From the NCBI RefSeq assembly GCF_014698015.1, contig NZ_JACXBS010000001.1, positions 496,001-560,000 of the forward strand: a DNA stretch of 64,000 nt, in the 5' to 3' direction. Made by a program: the position numbers and the translations under genes. Origin of the DNA: Kocuria sp. cx-455 (GTDB lineage: Bacteria > Actinomycetota > Actinomycetes > Actinomycetales > Micrococcaceae). Of the stretch, positions 31,757-41,174 are shown piece by piece; the first letter of the stretch is position 1, and each line of letters begins with the position of its first letter. Under the pieces are notes generated by a model, which worked only from the letters and a program-made list of their open reading frames with translations, made no database searches and was not told the DNA's origin.

Positions 31757-32419
31757 ATGATGAACATGATGATTGAACGGCCTTGCGGTCCCCTGAGCCG
31801 TCCCCTGCGCCGCGGCGTGACGTCCCTGCTGGCGATGGGCCTGGCCGCGACGGCATTGACCGGCTGTTCCGCGAGCGGCAACCAGGCGAGCGAGACAGCG
31901 CAAACCCCGGCGGCGTCGGCGCAGGCGACCGCGGTGACCGAGCAGGTCGTGGACTTGGCGGACGGCTGGGCCAAAGCCGCCGATTCGAACATGACCTCCG
32001 TGTTCGGTTCGCTCAAGAACACCGGTGACCAGGCCGTGACGCTCCAGTCCATTGCCGCGGCGGACACCGCTGACGTGGCAGAGCTGCACGAGACCGTGAT
32101 GAATGACCAGACGGGCTCCACTGAGATGAAGCGGGTCCAGGACGGCTTCGAGATCGGGCCCGGAGAGACCAAGACGCTGGAACCCGGTGGGGACCACATC
32201 ATGCTCATGGAGCTGACGTGTGCGGTGAAGCCGGGAACCGAGCTGACCCTGGACCTGGGGTTCAGCGACGGCCGGTCCCAGGAGATCACCGTGCCTGTGC
32301 GCGACTACGCGGGAGCGCAGGAGCACTATGCCCCGGGCGAGGAGCACAGCGGCCACAGTGAGCACTCACAGATGCCCAGCGCGGAATCCTCGGCCCTTCC
32401 AGAATGTCATGAGCACTGA
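31757..32419 (+). CDS. PCuAC-type copper chaperone lipoprotein
   Basis: A 220-residue exported copper chaperone. A lipobox (LTGC, near residue 37) suggests membrane anchoring after cleavage. The PCuAC copper(I) motif is present: ELHETVMNDQTG followed by EMK, then GGDHIMLM about 20 residues later. The C-terminal tail (EEHSGHSEHSQM ... CHEH) is an additional His/Met/Cys-rich segment. Homologues deliver copper to the CuA/CuB sites of cytochrome c oxidase. The frame's end overlaps the start of the DyP peroxidase gene. Confidence 0.88.
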   Translation: MMNMMIERPCGPLSRPLRRGVTSLLAMGLAATALTGCSASGNQASETAQTPAASAQATAVTEQVVDLADGWAKAADSNMTSVFGSLKNTGDQAVTLQSIAAADTADVAELHETVMNDQTGSTEMKRVQDGFEIGPGETKTLEPGGDHIMLMELTCAVKPGTELTLDLGFSDGRSQEITVPVRDYAGAQEHYAPGEEHSGHSEHSQMPSAESSALPECHEH

Positions 32420-33686
32420 CGAAACCCCTCGTTCCGGGGGTCTGCACCGGCGATCATTCCTCCTCGGCGCGGTCGCCGGTGCGGGCGCCACCGGAATTGG
32501 AGCCGCATCAGCGGCGGCTCTCGGCGGGGCACCCGGTTCAGCGGACCGGCCCACCTCCGACCACGGCGACGCCGCACGGCACGGCCTGCGGACGGAACCG
32601 TTCCACGGCGCCCGGCAGGCCGGTGTGGCCACACTGCCGCAGGCCTTCTCCGCCTTCATCGCATTGGACCTCAACACGGGCGCGAGCAAGGATTCCCTGC
32701 GGCGCATGCTCCGGGTGCTCTCCGACGACGCCGCCGCACTCACCCAGGGCCGCGCCCCGCTATGGGACCAGGAGCCGTGGCTCGCGGAGAACCCCTCTCG
32801 GCTCACGGTCACGTTCGGATTCGGGCCGAAGGTCATGTCCCTGATTAATGCGGCCCGCTCACCTGAGTGGCTCAAACCGCTCCCGGCGTTCACCATTGAC
32901 CGGTTGCAGGACCGGTGGGGGCAGGGTGATGTGTTGGTGCAACTGTGCTGCGACGACAAGCTCACCCTGGCCCACGCCCAGCGCGTGCTGCTCAAGGACT
33001 CGCGGTCCTTCGCGACCGTACGGTGGATCCAGGACGGGTTCCGCAACACGGTGGGGGCCACGGTTTCAGGCCAGAGCCTGCGCAACCTGTTCGGCCAGGT
33101 GGACGGCACGGTCAACCCGTATCCGGGGGAAGCGGACCACGAGAAGGTGGTCTACGGGCGGGAAGGATTCGAACCGTGGATCGAGGACGGTACGTCGCTG
33201 GTGCTGCGCCGCATCCACATGAACCTGGACACCTGGGACGAGGCTGATACGCCCGCCCGTGAGGACGCGGTGGGCCGGAAACTGGCCGACGGCGCACCCC
33301 TGACCGGATCGCAGGAACACGATGAACCGGACTTCGAGGCCACGGGCCCGTTGGGGTTCCCGGTGATTGCCTCCTACAGCCATATCCGCCGCTCGCGGAC
33401 CGACAACCCCGACGAGAAGATCTTCCGCAGGGTCTACAACTATGATCTGCCGGTGGCCGATGCGTCGGGGATGAGCCGTTCCGGGCAGATCAGCGGTGGA
33501 GTGTCCAATACCGGATTGATCTTCGCGTCCTACCAAGTGGATCCGGTCAGGCAGTTCGTGCCCATCCAGACGAGGCTGGACGAGATGGACATGCTCAACA
33601 CCTGGACCGTGCCCATCGGCTCGGCGGTGTTTGCGATTCCGCCCGGGTGCGAGGAAGGTGGATTCGTAGGTGACCGACTCTTCTGA
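32409..33686 (+). CDS. Dyp-type heme peroxidase, Tat-exported
   Basis: A 425-residue dye-decolourising peroxidase. The N-terminus has a twin-arginine signal (RRSFLLGAVAGAGATGIG). The GxxDG motif is seen as FGQVDGTVNP, the proximal heme His probably in ASYSHIRRS, and an Arg in RRIHMNLDTW. Type A (EfeB-like) members share this Tat export. ATG at 32409 overlaps the end of the PCuAC gene by 11 bp and is the obvious start. Its place inside the copper cluster is notable; no iron-uptake partner (EfeU/EfeO) is present. Confidence 0.88.
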   Translation: MSTDETPRSGGLHRRSFLLGAVAGAGATGIGAASAAALGGAPGSADRPTSDHGDAARHGLRTEPFHGARQAGVATLPQAFSAFIALDLNTGASKDSLRRMLRVLSDDAAALTQGRAPLWDQEPWLAENPSRLTVTFGFGPKVMSLINAARSPEWLKPLPAFTIDRLQDRWGQGDVLVQLCCDDKLTLAHAQRVLLKDSRSFATVRWIQDGFRNTVGATVSGQSLRNLFGQVDGTVNPYPGEADHEKVVYGREGFEPWIEDGTSLVLRRIHMNLDTWDEADTPAREDAVGRKLADGAPLTGSQEHDEPDFEATGPLGFPVIASYSHIRRSRTDNPDEKIFRRVYNYDLPVADASGMSRSGQISGGVSNTGLIFASYQVDPVRQFVPIQTRLDEMDMLNTWTVPIGSAVFAIPPGCEEGGFVGDRLF

Positions 33687-33767
33687 GCGGATGAATCGCA
33701 ACACGACAGGGGCGCCGGCCCATTACGCGGGAATGGTCACGGAGCACGGGGCCGAAGGAGCACACGA

Positions 33768-35909
33768 ATGAGCACTGCCACTGGGGCCAAAGCTCCGGGA
33801 AGCACACCGCCACGGCGGTCCGAGATCGCGGGCGTGAGCCTCACCCCGTGGGCCGTGGCCGTGATCCTGGTGAGCGCCATGATCGGGATGACCGCCGCCC
33901 TGGTGTACGGCGGTGCCTCGGACCCGCGCCAGGTTGCGGACCCGGGGTCCCTGGTGCGCTGGGGTCTGCCGACCCTCGAGACCGTGCACAACATCGCGAT
34001 GGCCACGGTCATGGGCGCGCTCCTACTGGCGATCGGTGTGGTCCCGAGATTCGCGGACCCCACGCACAAGCGGCCACCGCGCAACAGCCGCGACCAAGCC
34101 GCCGAACCGGAACACCTCGTGTATGCGGCGGTGCTGCAACTGGCCCAGGCCGCGTCGGTCGTGTGGACCGTCTCCGCGATCGCGGTGCTGATCTTCACGT
34201 ACTCGGATGTCTCGGGTACGGGATTGGGCGCGGGTGAGAACTACACCCAACAGTTGACCCACTATGTCACCGAGATCGCCACGGGCCAGGCGCAGGCCAC
34301 CGTGGTGATCGTGGCGGCGGTGGTCACCACCTTGATCTTCGGTGTGCGTGCGCTCCTGGGGCTTTTGTGCACGCTGGCCCTGTCCATGGTCGCGCTGGTG
34401 GCGCTCGCATTGAACGGTCACTCCTCGGGCGGGGCCGACCACATGGGGGCCGTGAACTCGCTGGGGCTGCACCTCTTGGGAGTTTGCCTGTGGGTGGGCG
34501 GTCTGATCGCCTTGGCGTGGGCCGGCCCGCTGCTGGCCAAGGAGTCCACCGTGATTGCCCACCGCGGTGAGACCAAACGGCGTGTCCCGTTGCTGGCCGT
34601 GGTGCTGCGCCGGTACTCGGTGGTGGCCCTGGGGTGCTACTTCTTGGTCCTGCTGTCCGGGATCATCAATGCCCAGGTGCGCATCGGTACGTGGGAGCAG
34701 CTGAACACGGGTTACGGCGGGATCGTGCTGGCCAAGCTGGTGCTGACCCTGGTGCTCATGCTGGTGGGCTACGCCCACCGCCAGTGGCTGATCCCGGGCG
34801 TGGCGGACGGCTCCCGCTCGCGCACGGCCACCCTGTGGCGCGTGATCGTGGTGGAACTGGTGCTGATGGGTTTGCTGATGGGCATTGCCTCCGCACTGAG
34901 CCGGACGGCTCCCCCCGTGCCCGAGGAGATGCCCACGGACGCCTCCCCGGCGCGCCTGCTCACATGGTACGAGCTGCCCCCCGAACCGACGTTCGGTTCC
35001 TGGTTCACCGAGTGGCGCATCGACTGGTTCTGGGCCGCGGTGGTCGTCTTCTTCGCCATCGTGTACCTCTGGGCCGCCGTCAAAGTGTGGCGACGCGGGG
35101 ATCAGTGGTCGGTGCTGCGGACCGGTTCTTGGCTCTTCGGGTTAGCGCTGCTCATGTATGCGACCTCCGGGGGTGTGGCCGTCTACGCCCGCGTGCTGTT
35201 CTCCGCGCACATGGTGGAACACATGAGCCTCACCATGATCGTGCCGTTGTTCCTGGTCTCCGGGGCGCCCGTGACGGTGGTCCTCAAGGCCCTGGAACCC
35301 CGCGGGGACGGCACACGCGGACCGCGCGAGTGGATCCTGCGCCTCGTGCACTCCACGTGGGGCAAGATCGTCACCCACCCGATCTTCGCCGCGGCCAACT
35401 TCGCGTTTTCGATCGTGTTGTTCTACTTCACGGACCTGTTCCACTTCACACTGCGTTATCACGTGGGTCACGAGTTCATGATGATCCACTTCCTGTTCAC
35501 CGGATACATGTTCGCCCTGGTGCTGATCGGTATCGACCCGATTCCCAAGCGGCCCACCTATCCCATGCGCCTGGTACTGCTGCTGGCCACCATGGCCGCG
35601 CACGCGTTCATCGGCATCTCCATCATGAGCATGACCGCGGTGCTGCAGGCCGGCTGGTTCGGCAACATGGGCCGACCCTGGGGCCCCAGTGCGCTGGAGG
35701 ACCAGGAACTGGGCGGCATGCTCATGTGGGGCATCGGCGAGTTCCCCACGTTCCTCCTGGCCGTGATCGTGGCCATCCTGTGGGCGCTCGAAGGGAGCAA
35801 GGAGAACCGACGGGTGGACCGCCAGGCGGACCGCACCGACGACGCCGAGTTGAAGGCCTACAACGAAATGATGGCAAACCTCGCGGAGCAGGACGAACGC
35901 CGCCGCTGA
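33768..35909 (+). CDS. Fused CopD / CtaG copper transport and cytochrome oxidase assembly membrane protein
   Basis: A 713-residue polytopic membrane protein. The N-terminal half (about residues 20-370) has the CopD copper-transport arrangement of hydrophobic helices with NGHSSGGADHMGAVNSLGLHLLGVCLWVGGLIALAW (quoted as the region at residues 220-255). The C-terminal half (390-680) is a caa3-type CtaG cytochrome oxidase assembly factor, with FSAHMVEHMSLTMIVPLFLVSGAP and FTGYMFALVLIGIDPIP. This fusion is known in actinobacteria. It likely moves copper across the membrane and inserts it into oxidase. ATG at 33768 follows GAAGGAGC. Confidence 0.9.
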   Translation: MSTATGAKAPGSTPPRRSEIAGVSLTPWAVAVILVSAMIGMTAALVYGGASDPRQVADPGSLVRWGLPTLETVHNIAMATVMGALLLAIGVVPRFADPTHKRPPRNSRDQAAEPEHLVYAAVLQLAQAASVVWTVSAIAVLIFTYSDVSGTGLGAGENYTQQLTHYVTEIATGQAQATVVIVAAVVTTLIFGVRALLGLLCTLALSMVALVALALNGHSSGGADHMGAVNSLGLHLLGVCLWVGGLIALAWAGPLLAKESTVIAHRGETKRRVPLLAVVLRRYSVVALGCYFLVLLSGIINAQVRIGTWEQLNTGYGGIVLAKLVLTLVLMLVGYAHRQWLIPGVADGSRSRTATLWRVIVVELVLMGLLMGIASALSRTAPPVPEEMPTDASPARLLTWYELPPEPTFGSWFTEWRIDWFWAAVVVFFAIVYLWAAVKVWRRGDQWSVLRTGSWLFGLALLMYATSGGVAVYARVLFSAHMVEHMSLTMIVPLFLVSGAPVTVVLKALEPRGDGTRGPREWILRLVHSTWGKIVTHPIFAAANFAFSIVLFYFTDLFHFTLRYHVGHEFMMIHFLFTGYMFALVLIGIDPIPKRPTYPMRLVLLLATMAAHAFIGISIMSMTAVLQAGWFGNMGRPWGPSALEDQELGGMLMWGIGEFPTFLLAVIVAILWALEGSKENRRVDRQADRTDDAELKAYNEMMANLAEQDERRR

Positions 35910-36008
35910 GGCACAGCCGGCACCCCTCGTGCCCGGGAAGATGCGCGCGGCGGCTAACGTTGATGTGAAAGACCCGATTTTTGCATGCCTGGAAGGACTC
36001 ATCACACT

Positions 36009-37916
36009 GTGAAGACACAGCGGAGCACAACCCCCGTTCGAGCTTCGGAGCTCACCGGCCGCGCCTGGCTCAACACCGGCGACCGCCAGCTGGATCTGGA
36101 AGCCCTGCGCGGCAAGATCGTGGTGTTGGACTTCTGGTCCTTCTGCTGCATCAATTGTCTGCACGTGCTGGACGAACTGCGCCCGCTCGAGGAGAAGTAC
36201 TCGGACGTGCTGGTGACCGTGGGCGTGCACTCGCCCAAGTTCGAGCACGAAGCCGATCCGCAGGCGCTGGCCGCCGCGGTGGACCGTTACGAGATCACCC
36301 ACCCCGTGTTGGACGACCCCGAATTGAAGACCTGGGACGCCTACACCGCGCGCGCCTGGCCCACCCTGGTGGTGCTGGATCCCGAGGGCTACATCGTGGC
36401 GCACCTGTCCGGTGAGGGCCACGTGCAGGGCCTGGAAACGCTGGTGGCGGAGCTCGTGGCCGAACACGACGCCAAGGGCACCCTGCACCGCGGCGACGGC
36501 CCGTACGTGCCGCGCCCGCGCCCCGAGGGCGACCTGCGTTTCCCGGGTAAATCCGTGCGCCTGCCGGACGGTTCTTTCATGGTCACCGACACCGGACACC
36601 ACCGGCTGGTGCAGCTCGAGGACGATCTCACCACGGTGCGTCGCGCGATCGGTTCCGGCACCAAGGGTTGGGCCGATGGCCCCGCGGAGGCCGCCCGCTT
36701 CAATGAGCCCCAGGGCGTGGCTTTGTTGCCCGAGCCCGTGCGTGCGGATCTCGGATACGACCTGATTGTCGCGGACACCGTCAATCACCGGTTGCGCGGT
36801 GTGGAGCTGTCCACGGGTGCGGTGCGCACCCTGGCCGGTAACGGCGTGCAGCGCCTCCTGGACGACGCCCGCGCCCGCGGGGTGGACCCGAACGAGGTCC
36901 CCGCCGACGCCGCTCCCACGGACGTTGCGCTGTCCTCGCCGTGGGACGTGTTGTGGTCCACCGCGGTGGATGCCCTGGTGATCGCGATGGCCGGTACGCA
37001 CCAGCTGTTCTCCTTCGACCCGCGCACGGGTCAACTGGCCGTGCTCGCCGGCACCGGGGACGAGGGCCTGCGCGACGGCGCAGCCACCGATTCGTGGTTC
37101 GCCCAGCCGTCGGGCCTGGCGCAGGACGCCTCTGGCGCGGTATGGGTCGCGGACTCCGAGTCCTCGGCGCTGCGCCGCGTGCGCTTCGACGAGTCCGGTG
37201 CGGTGTCCCGCGTGGACAGCCCCATTGGGGAGGGCCTGTTCGATTTCGGTTTCCGCGACGGCGCCGCGGCCCAGGCCCGCCTGCAGCACTGCTTGGGCGT
37301 GGCCGTTCTGCCCGATAACTCCGTGGCCGTCGCGGACACCTACAACGGTGCGATCCGCCGTTACGATCCTTCGACCGATGAGGTCTCCACCCTGACCCGC
37401 GGTCTGGCTGAGCCCTCCGGCGTGATCCTGGACGACTCGCAGGATCAGCCCGTCATGGTGGTCGTGGAGGCCAACGCCCATCGTCTGGTGCGCGTCCCGG
37501 TGCCCAAGGACGCCCAGACGGTGGACGAGGGCGCCGCGCAGATGCAGCGCAAGCGCACCCCCATTGCGCCGGGTGAGCTGGATTTGGCGGTGCGGTTCTC
37601 CGCTCCCACCGGTCAGAAGTTGGACAACCGCTGGGGCGATCCCACGCAGTTGAAGATCTCGTCCTCACCGGCCGAAGCGCTCGTCGAGGGCCACGGCACC
37701 GCACAGGGGCTGACTCGTACGCTGCGGCTGGCGGACGGCGTGAGCGAGGGCGTTCTGCACATCACCGCTCGCGCGGCCGCGTGTGATGGCTCTCCGGACG
37801 GCGAGATACCCGAGCACGCCGCGTGCCACCTGTACCAGCAGGATTGGGGGATTCCCTTCACGGTCTCGGCTGACGCCGAGTCCGAGCTGACCCTGGAGCT
37901 GCGGGGGCTGGACTGA
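36009..37916 (+). CDS. Thioredoxin-like protein with NHL beta-propeller (NHLRC2-like)
   Basis: A 635-residue fusion. Residues 1-150 are a thioredoxin fold with WSFCCINCLH (Cys-Ile-Asn-Cys redox motif) and ARAWPTLVVLDPEG. Residues 170-500 contain repeated NHL-propeller units (VADTVNHRLRGV, VADSESSALRRV, VADTYNGAIRRY). A C-terminal beta-rich domain ends with ELTLELRGLD. No signal peptide is visible, so it is probably cytoplasmic. GTG at 36009 (VKTQRSTT) is preferred because it lies after GGAAGGA; an ATG eight codons earlier has none. It ends the copper/redox run and is convergent with the next gene. Confidence 0.82.
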   Translation: MKTQRSTTPVRASELTGRAWLNTGDRQLDLEALRGKIVVLDFWSFCCINCLHVLDELRPLEEKYSDVLVTVGVHSPKFEHEADPQALAAAVDRYEITHPVLDDPELKTWDAYTARAWPTLVVLDPEGYIVAHLSGEGHVQGLETLVAELVAEHDAKGTLHRGDGPYVPRPRPEGDLRFPGKSVRLPDGSFMVTDTGHHRLVQLEDDLTTVRRAIGSGTKGWADGPAEAARFNEPQGVALLPEPVRADLGYDLIVADTVNHRLRGVELSTGAVRTLAGNGVQRLLDDARARGVDPNEVPADAAPTDVALSSPWDVLWSTAVDALVIAMAGTHQLFSFDPRTGQLAVLAGTGDEGLRDGAATDSWFAQPSGLAQDASGAVWVADSESSALRRVRFDESGAVSRVDSPIGEGLFDFGFRDGAAAQARLQHCLGVAVLPDNSVAVADTYNGAIRRYDPSTDEVSTLTRGLAEPSGVILDDSQDQPVMVVVEANAHRLVRVPVPKDAQTVDEGAAQMQRKRTPIAPGELDLAVRFSAPTGQKLDNRWGDPTQLKISSSPAEALVEGHGTAQGLTRTLRLADGVSEGVLHITARAAACDGSPDGEIPEHAACHLYQQDWGIPFTVSADAESELTLELRGLD

Positions 37917-37928
37917 TCCCGCCGCGGC

Positions 37929-38912
37929 TCACGGCTCGGGTGTGACCGTGGCTTTGTCCTCGGTGACCCCCAGGTCGCCCTTGAACGTGAAGGGCACCTC
38001 CTCGGACACCTTGCTGGTCTTGCCGTCGAACAGGTTGACGGACGTGAACTCGATCTTGGCCTTACCGGGGGCGTCCATGAGGGTCCACCTGTCCGCGGTG
38101 GGCCCGCCCAGGCGAACCTCGGGCTGCGGGTACTCGGTGATGGACCACTGCACGTCGTCCAGGACTCGTCCCGTGAACTCGTAGGAGAACGGGCAACTAG
38201 CGGGGTACAGGGTGTCCTGCCCGGCACAGTTGTCCAGGTACGTTTTTACCTGCCCGTTGACCTGCGATCTCAGCTCGTCCGAGGGGCTGGCGACCAGTTC
38301 CAGGTCCGCTTGGTTCCCGGGATCGGTCACCAGGATCCGTTCGGGCTCCGCCGTCACCATGGGGGACGTGAAAGAACCGGTGTACACGCCGGGGTAGAAC
38401 ACCGCGAAGTCACGCGCGGAATCGGTCAGCGCCACGGATTCGCCGTTGATGTCCACCGCCGTGGAACCGGCCATGCTCACGTGCATGGTAGGCAGGGTCG
38501 TGCGGTCGAAGTCCCACACGGTGAAGAAACCCCACTGGGTGTCCGCCGGGTGGAGGGTGAACTCGGAACTGTGTTCCTGACCGTCCAGGGTGTAATCCGC
38601 ACGAACCACGGCCTGGTCGCCGGTCGAGGACACGGTGGAGATGGACACGTCCTCCAGTTTCTCCGCCGCCGCCTCCAACGGCTCACCGTCCAGCAGGGCG
38701 GCGTTCGAGTCCGGGACCTCGGCGTTGAGCGCACCGAGGGCCGCCGCGCCGTCGCCGGCTTCGAGCGCCTCGAAATAGGCCTTGACGTCCGTTTCGGGGC
38801 CGTACTGATACTTGTTGACCAGGGCGATCGTGACCGCCGCCGCGGCAACCGAGAGCAGGATGAGGAAGAGCCATGCCCCTACGGCCTTCAGTACGCGGTC
38901 GGTTCGTTCCAT
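37929..38912 (-). CDS. Membrane-anchored extracytoplasmic protein of unknown function
   Basis: I do not recognise this 327-residue protein. One N-terminal helix (AWLFLILLSVAAAAVTIALV, residues 13-32) anchors a large outward-facing domain. The first part (KAYFEALEAGDGAAALGALNAEVPD) resembles the NTF2-like or DUF4878 fold often found in actinobacterial lipoproteins. The rest is beta-rich with paired Cys in DNCAGQDTLYPASCPF, which may form a disulfide. No lipobox is present. It converges on the thioredoxin-NHL gene and is divergent from the PH-domain gene. Confidence 0.6.
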   Translation of the reverse strand: MERTDRVLKAVGAWLFLILLSVAAAAVTIALVNKYQYGPETDVKAYFEALEAGDGAAALGALNAEVPDSNAALLDGEPLEAAAEKLEDVSISTVSSTGDQAVVRADYTLDGQEHSSEFTLHPADTQWGFFTVWDFDRTTLPTMHVSMAGSTAVDINGESVALTDSARDFAVFYPGVYTGSFTSPMVTAEPERILVTDPGNQADLELVASPSDELRSQVNGQVKTYLDNCAGQDTLYPASCPFSYEFTGRVLDDVQWSITEYPQPEVRLGGPTADRWTLMDAPGKAKIEFTSVNLFDGKTSKVSEEVPFTFKGDLGVTEDKATVTPEP

Positions 38913-39043
38913 GAATCATCACGTTAGTCCATCGGCAGGTGCGAGTCGTAAGACGGCGCGATACGACGATCCGCTCCGGTGTGCTGCGCCCGTTAAGCTG
39001 GTGCGGGCCCACACCGACCTCAGCGGGAGAAGTTCAACACGCC

Positions 39044-39697
39044 ATGGCAGAAACAGTCCGACAGGTTCCGGAGAAGTATTCGCTCCCGCAGCACGTCTTC
39101 CACCCGCGCATCACCTCGTACGGCCGCCGGATCTGGGCCGCCGTGCCTGCGTTGTTACTGGTGGCCGTGGCTTTGCTCGCGCTGTACTACCGCCGCCCGC
39201 GCGGGCCCGTGATCGCGGTGCTGATCCTGCTGGCTCTGGTCGGGGGGATCATTGCCTACGGCTACCTGCGCCCCGCACTGACGGTGATCACCCGGACGCA
39301 CGTCCTGAAGTCACGCTGGATCGGATTCCACGCCGTACCCCGCGACCGGGTCCACCAGGTGGTGACGGTGGACAAACTTCTGCCCCCGCGCCCCAAGCCT
39401 GGTAAGACCAGGGGCAGGCCCTACTTGTGGCTCGTGACCGAGACCGGCAGGCGTGCCATGGCGCTCGACGGGATCGTGTGGGACACGGCCTCGCTCAAAA
39501 GTGTCGCGGACCTGTCCGGCGCGCAGCACGTGAACTTCAAACAGGCCACGCCCGAACAGGTCAGCTCGCATTGGCCCAAGCTCGTTTCCTGGCACGTGCG
39601 CTACCCGCGGCTGCGCTACGCGGCCTCCTCGTTGGCCCTGGTACTCGTGATCGCGCTGATCATCTGGTTGACCTTCGTCCAAGCCACGTTCCTGTAA
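39044..39697 (+). CDS. PH-domain (bPH2, YdbS-type) membrane protein
   Basis: A 217-residue protein with two N-terminal membrane helices (WAAVPALLLVAVALLALYY and VIAVLILLALVGGIIAYGYL), then a bacterial pleckstrin-homology-like region with TVITRTHVLKSRWIGFHAVPRDRVHQVV, quoted as residues 80-110, and a final helix (LALVLVIALIIWLTF). ATG at 39044 follows GGGAGAAG; the upstream in-frame extension reads through the divergent promoter. The function of these small PH proteins is unknown. Confidence 0.72.
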   Translation: MAETVRQVPEKYSLPQHVFHPRITSYGRRIWAAVPALLLVAVALLALYYRRPRGPVIAVLILLALVGGIIAYGYLRPALTVITRTHVLKSRWIGFHAVPRDRVHQVVTVDKLLPPRPKPGKTRGRPYLWLVTETGRRAMALDGIVWDTASLKSVADLSGAQHVNFKQATPEQVSSHWPKLVSWHVRYPRLRYAASSLALVLVIALIIWLTFVQATFL

Positions 39698-39709
39698 CAG
39701 CTGCGCACA

Positions 39710-39763
39710 CGCCGACGCCGCGGTGAGACGTCCCGGGGGAGTCTCGCCGCGGCGTCGGCGTTT
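39710..39763. terminator. Long bidirectional terminator
   Basis: A 20-bp stem at 39710-39729 and 39741-39760 (one G-T pair) with an 11-base loop, then TTT, lies between the converging PH-domain gene and the ABC-importer operon. It is the longest stem in the window. Confidence 0.88.
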
Positions 39764-39780
39764 CGTGAACGCTCCGGGCG

Positions 39781-41121
39781 TTAGGCGCTGGTGCTGCCGC
39801 CCTGCCCGGCCGCGCCGGCCGCGCGGTGTCGGCCACCCGAATCGGACCGGTCGCCGGCGCCGTTCGACTCTTGGTCGGCCTTCTGCCGAGCGCGCTCGAT
39901 CTCCGACTTGCGCTCCTCGGTGGCTTCGCGGGTCAGCTCCGCACCGGCCTCCTCGTCGCGGGTGAGGTTCTCACCGGTCTCCGGATCGAACACGTGCATG
40001 CGTCGTGCGTCCAGCCAGATGTTGGCCGCCGTGCCGCCGCGAATGCGGGAGGAGGCGTCCAGGGACACGACCACCTGCGACGGCATCTCGTCCGCGTCCA
40101 GGTCCTTGGCCAGCTCGTCCAGCTTGTGCTTGACGGCCTGGTCCTGCTCGAACTGGATGTAGCCGTACTGCTGGTTACCCAGCCACTCGGTGTGGGTGAA
40201 CTCGGCCTCGAAGGTGGTGCCATGGGGCACCTTGGCCTCATCCACGAACTTGGAGTCCTCGAAGTGCTCGGGGCGCAGACCCAGCAGCACGATGTCGTTC
40301 TTTCCCGACACCTTCCGCTGCACCCGCTCCGGCACCTCGATGTCACCAATGGGTGTTTTGAACACGTTGCCTTCGATGCGCGCCGGCAAGAAGTTCATGG
40401 ACGGCGCTCCGATAAAGCCCGCCACGAACAAGTTGGCCGGCTGTTCGTAGAGCTCACGCGGGGACGCGATCTGCTGCAGTACGCCCTTCTTGAGCACGGC
40501 CACGCGGTCACCGAGGGTCATGGCCTCGGTCTGGTCGTGGGTCACGTAAATGGACGTGATGCCCATCCGGCGCTGCAACTGCGCGATCTCCGTGCGCATC
40601 TGACCGCGAAGCTTGGCGTCCAGGTTGGACAGCGGCTCGTCGAACAGGAACGCATCGGCGTCACGCACGATCGCGCGCCCCATGGCCACACGCTGCCGCT
40701 GACCACCGGAGAGGTTGGCCGGTTTACGCTCCAGGTGCTCGTCCAGGTCCAGGGTGTCCGATGCCGCCCGAACCTTGCGGTCGATCTCCTCCTTGGAGAA
40801 CTCGCCCTTGGACAACCGCAACGGAAACGCAATGTTCTCGTACACGGTCAGGTGCGGGTACAGGGCGTAGTTCTGGAACACCATGGACAGGTTGCGGTCG
40901 CGCGGAGCCTTGTCGTTGACGCGCTCGCTGTTGATGAGCAACTCGCCGCTGGTGATGTCCTCGAGTCCCACGACCATGCGCAGGAGCGTGGACTTACCGC
41001 AACCCGAGGGGCCCACGAGGATCAGGAATTCACCGTCGGCCACGTCGATGGAGACGTCGTTGACCGCCGGAAAACCGTCGTCGTACTTCTTGACGAGGTT
41101 CTGCATGGTAATAGCTGCCAT
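39781..41121 (-). CDS. Carbohydrate ABC importer ATP-binding protein (UgpC/MsmK/SugC type)
   Basis: A 446-residue ATPase with Walker [12 protein letters not shown], the signature [10 protein letters not shown], Walker [14 protein letters not shown] and H-loop YVTHDQTEA in residues 1-240, then a TOBE/MalK regulatory domain ([12 protein letters not shown]). The usual family length is about 360-390. Here a 60-residue tail follows (residues 387-446) that is Glu/Arg-rich, then Gly/Ser/Ala-rich and probably disordered. It is the last gene of the importer operon, 53 bp after the second permease. Confidence 0.9.
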   Translation of the reverse strand: MAAITMQNLVKKYDDGFPAVNDVSIDVADGEFLILVGPSGCGKSTLLRMVVGLEDITSGELLINSERVNDKAPRDRNLSMVFQNYALYPHLTVYENIAFPLRLSKGEFSKEEIDRKVRAASDTLDLDEHLERKPANLSGGQRQRVAMGRAIVRDADAFLFDEPLSNLDAKLRGQMRTEIAQLQRRMGITSIYVTHDQTEAMTLGDRVAVLKKGVLQQIASPRELYEQPANLFVAGFIGAPSMNFLPARIEGNVFKTPIGDIEVPERVQRKVSGKNDIVLLGLRPEHFEDSKFVDEAKVPHGTTFEAEFTHTEWLGNQQYGYIQFEQDQAVKHKLDELAKDLDADEMPSQVVVSLDASSRIRGGTAANIWLDARRMHVFDPETGENLTRDEEAGAELTREATEERKSEIERARQKADQESNGAGDRSDSGGRHRAAGAAGQGGSTSA

Positions 41122-41174
41122 GTCTACTCAGTCCTTACTGTGCTTGAGCTTGAAGTGTTGAGGGACCGGCGGGA

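Noticed and set aside
35142-37481. A 779-codon open frame on the minus strand opposite the CopD-CtaG and thioredoxin-NHL genes
   Set aside because: It is an antisense frame created by high-GC codon bias. It spans two clear genes on the plus strand, is rich in His, Gln and Arg, and shows no family motifs or ribosome site.
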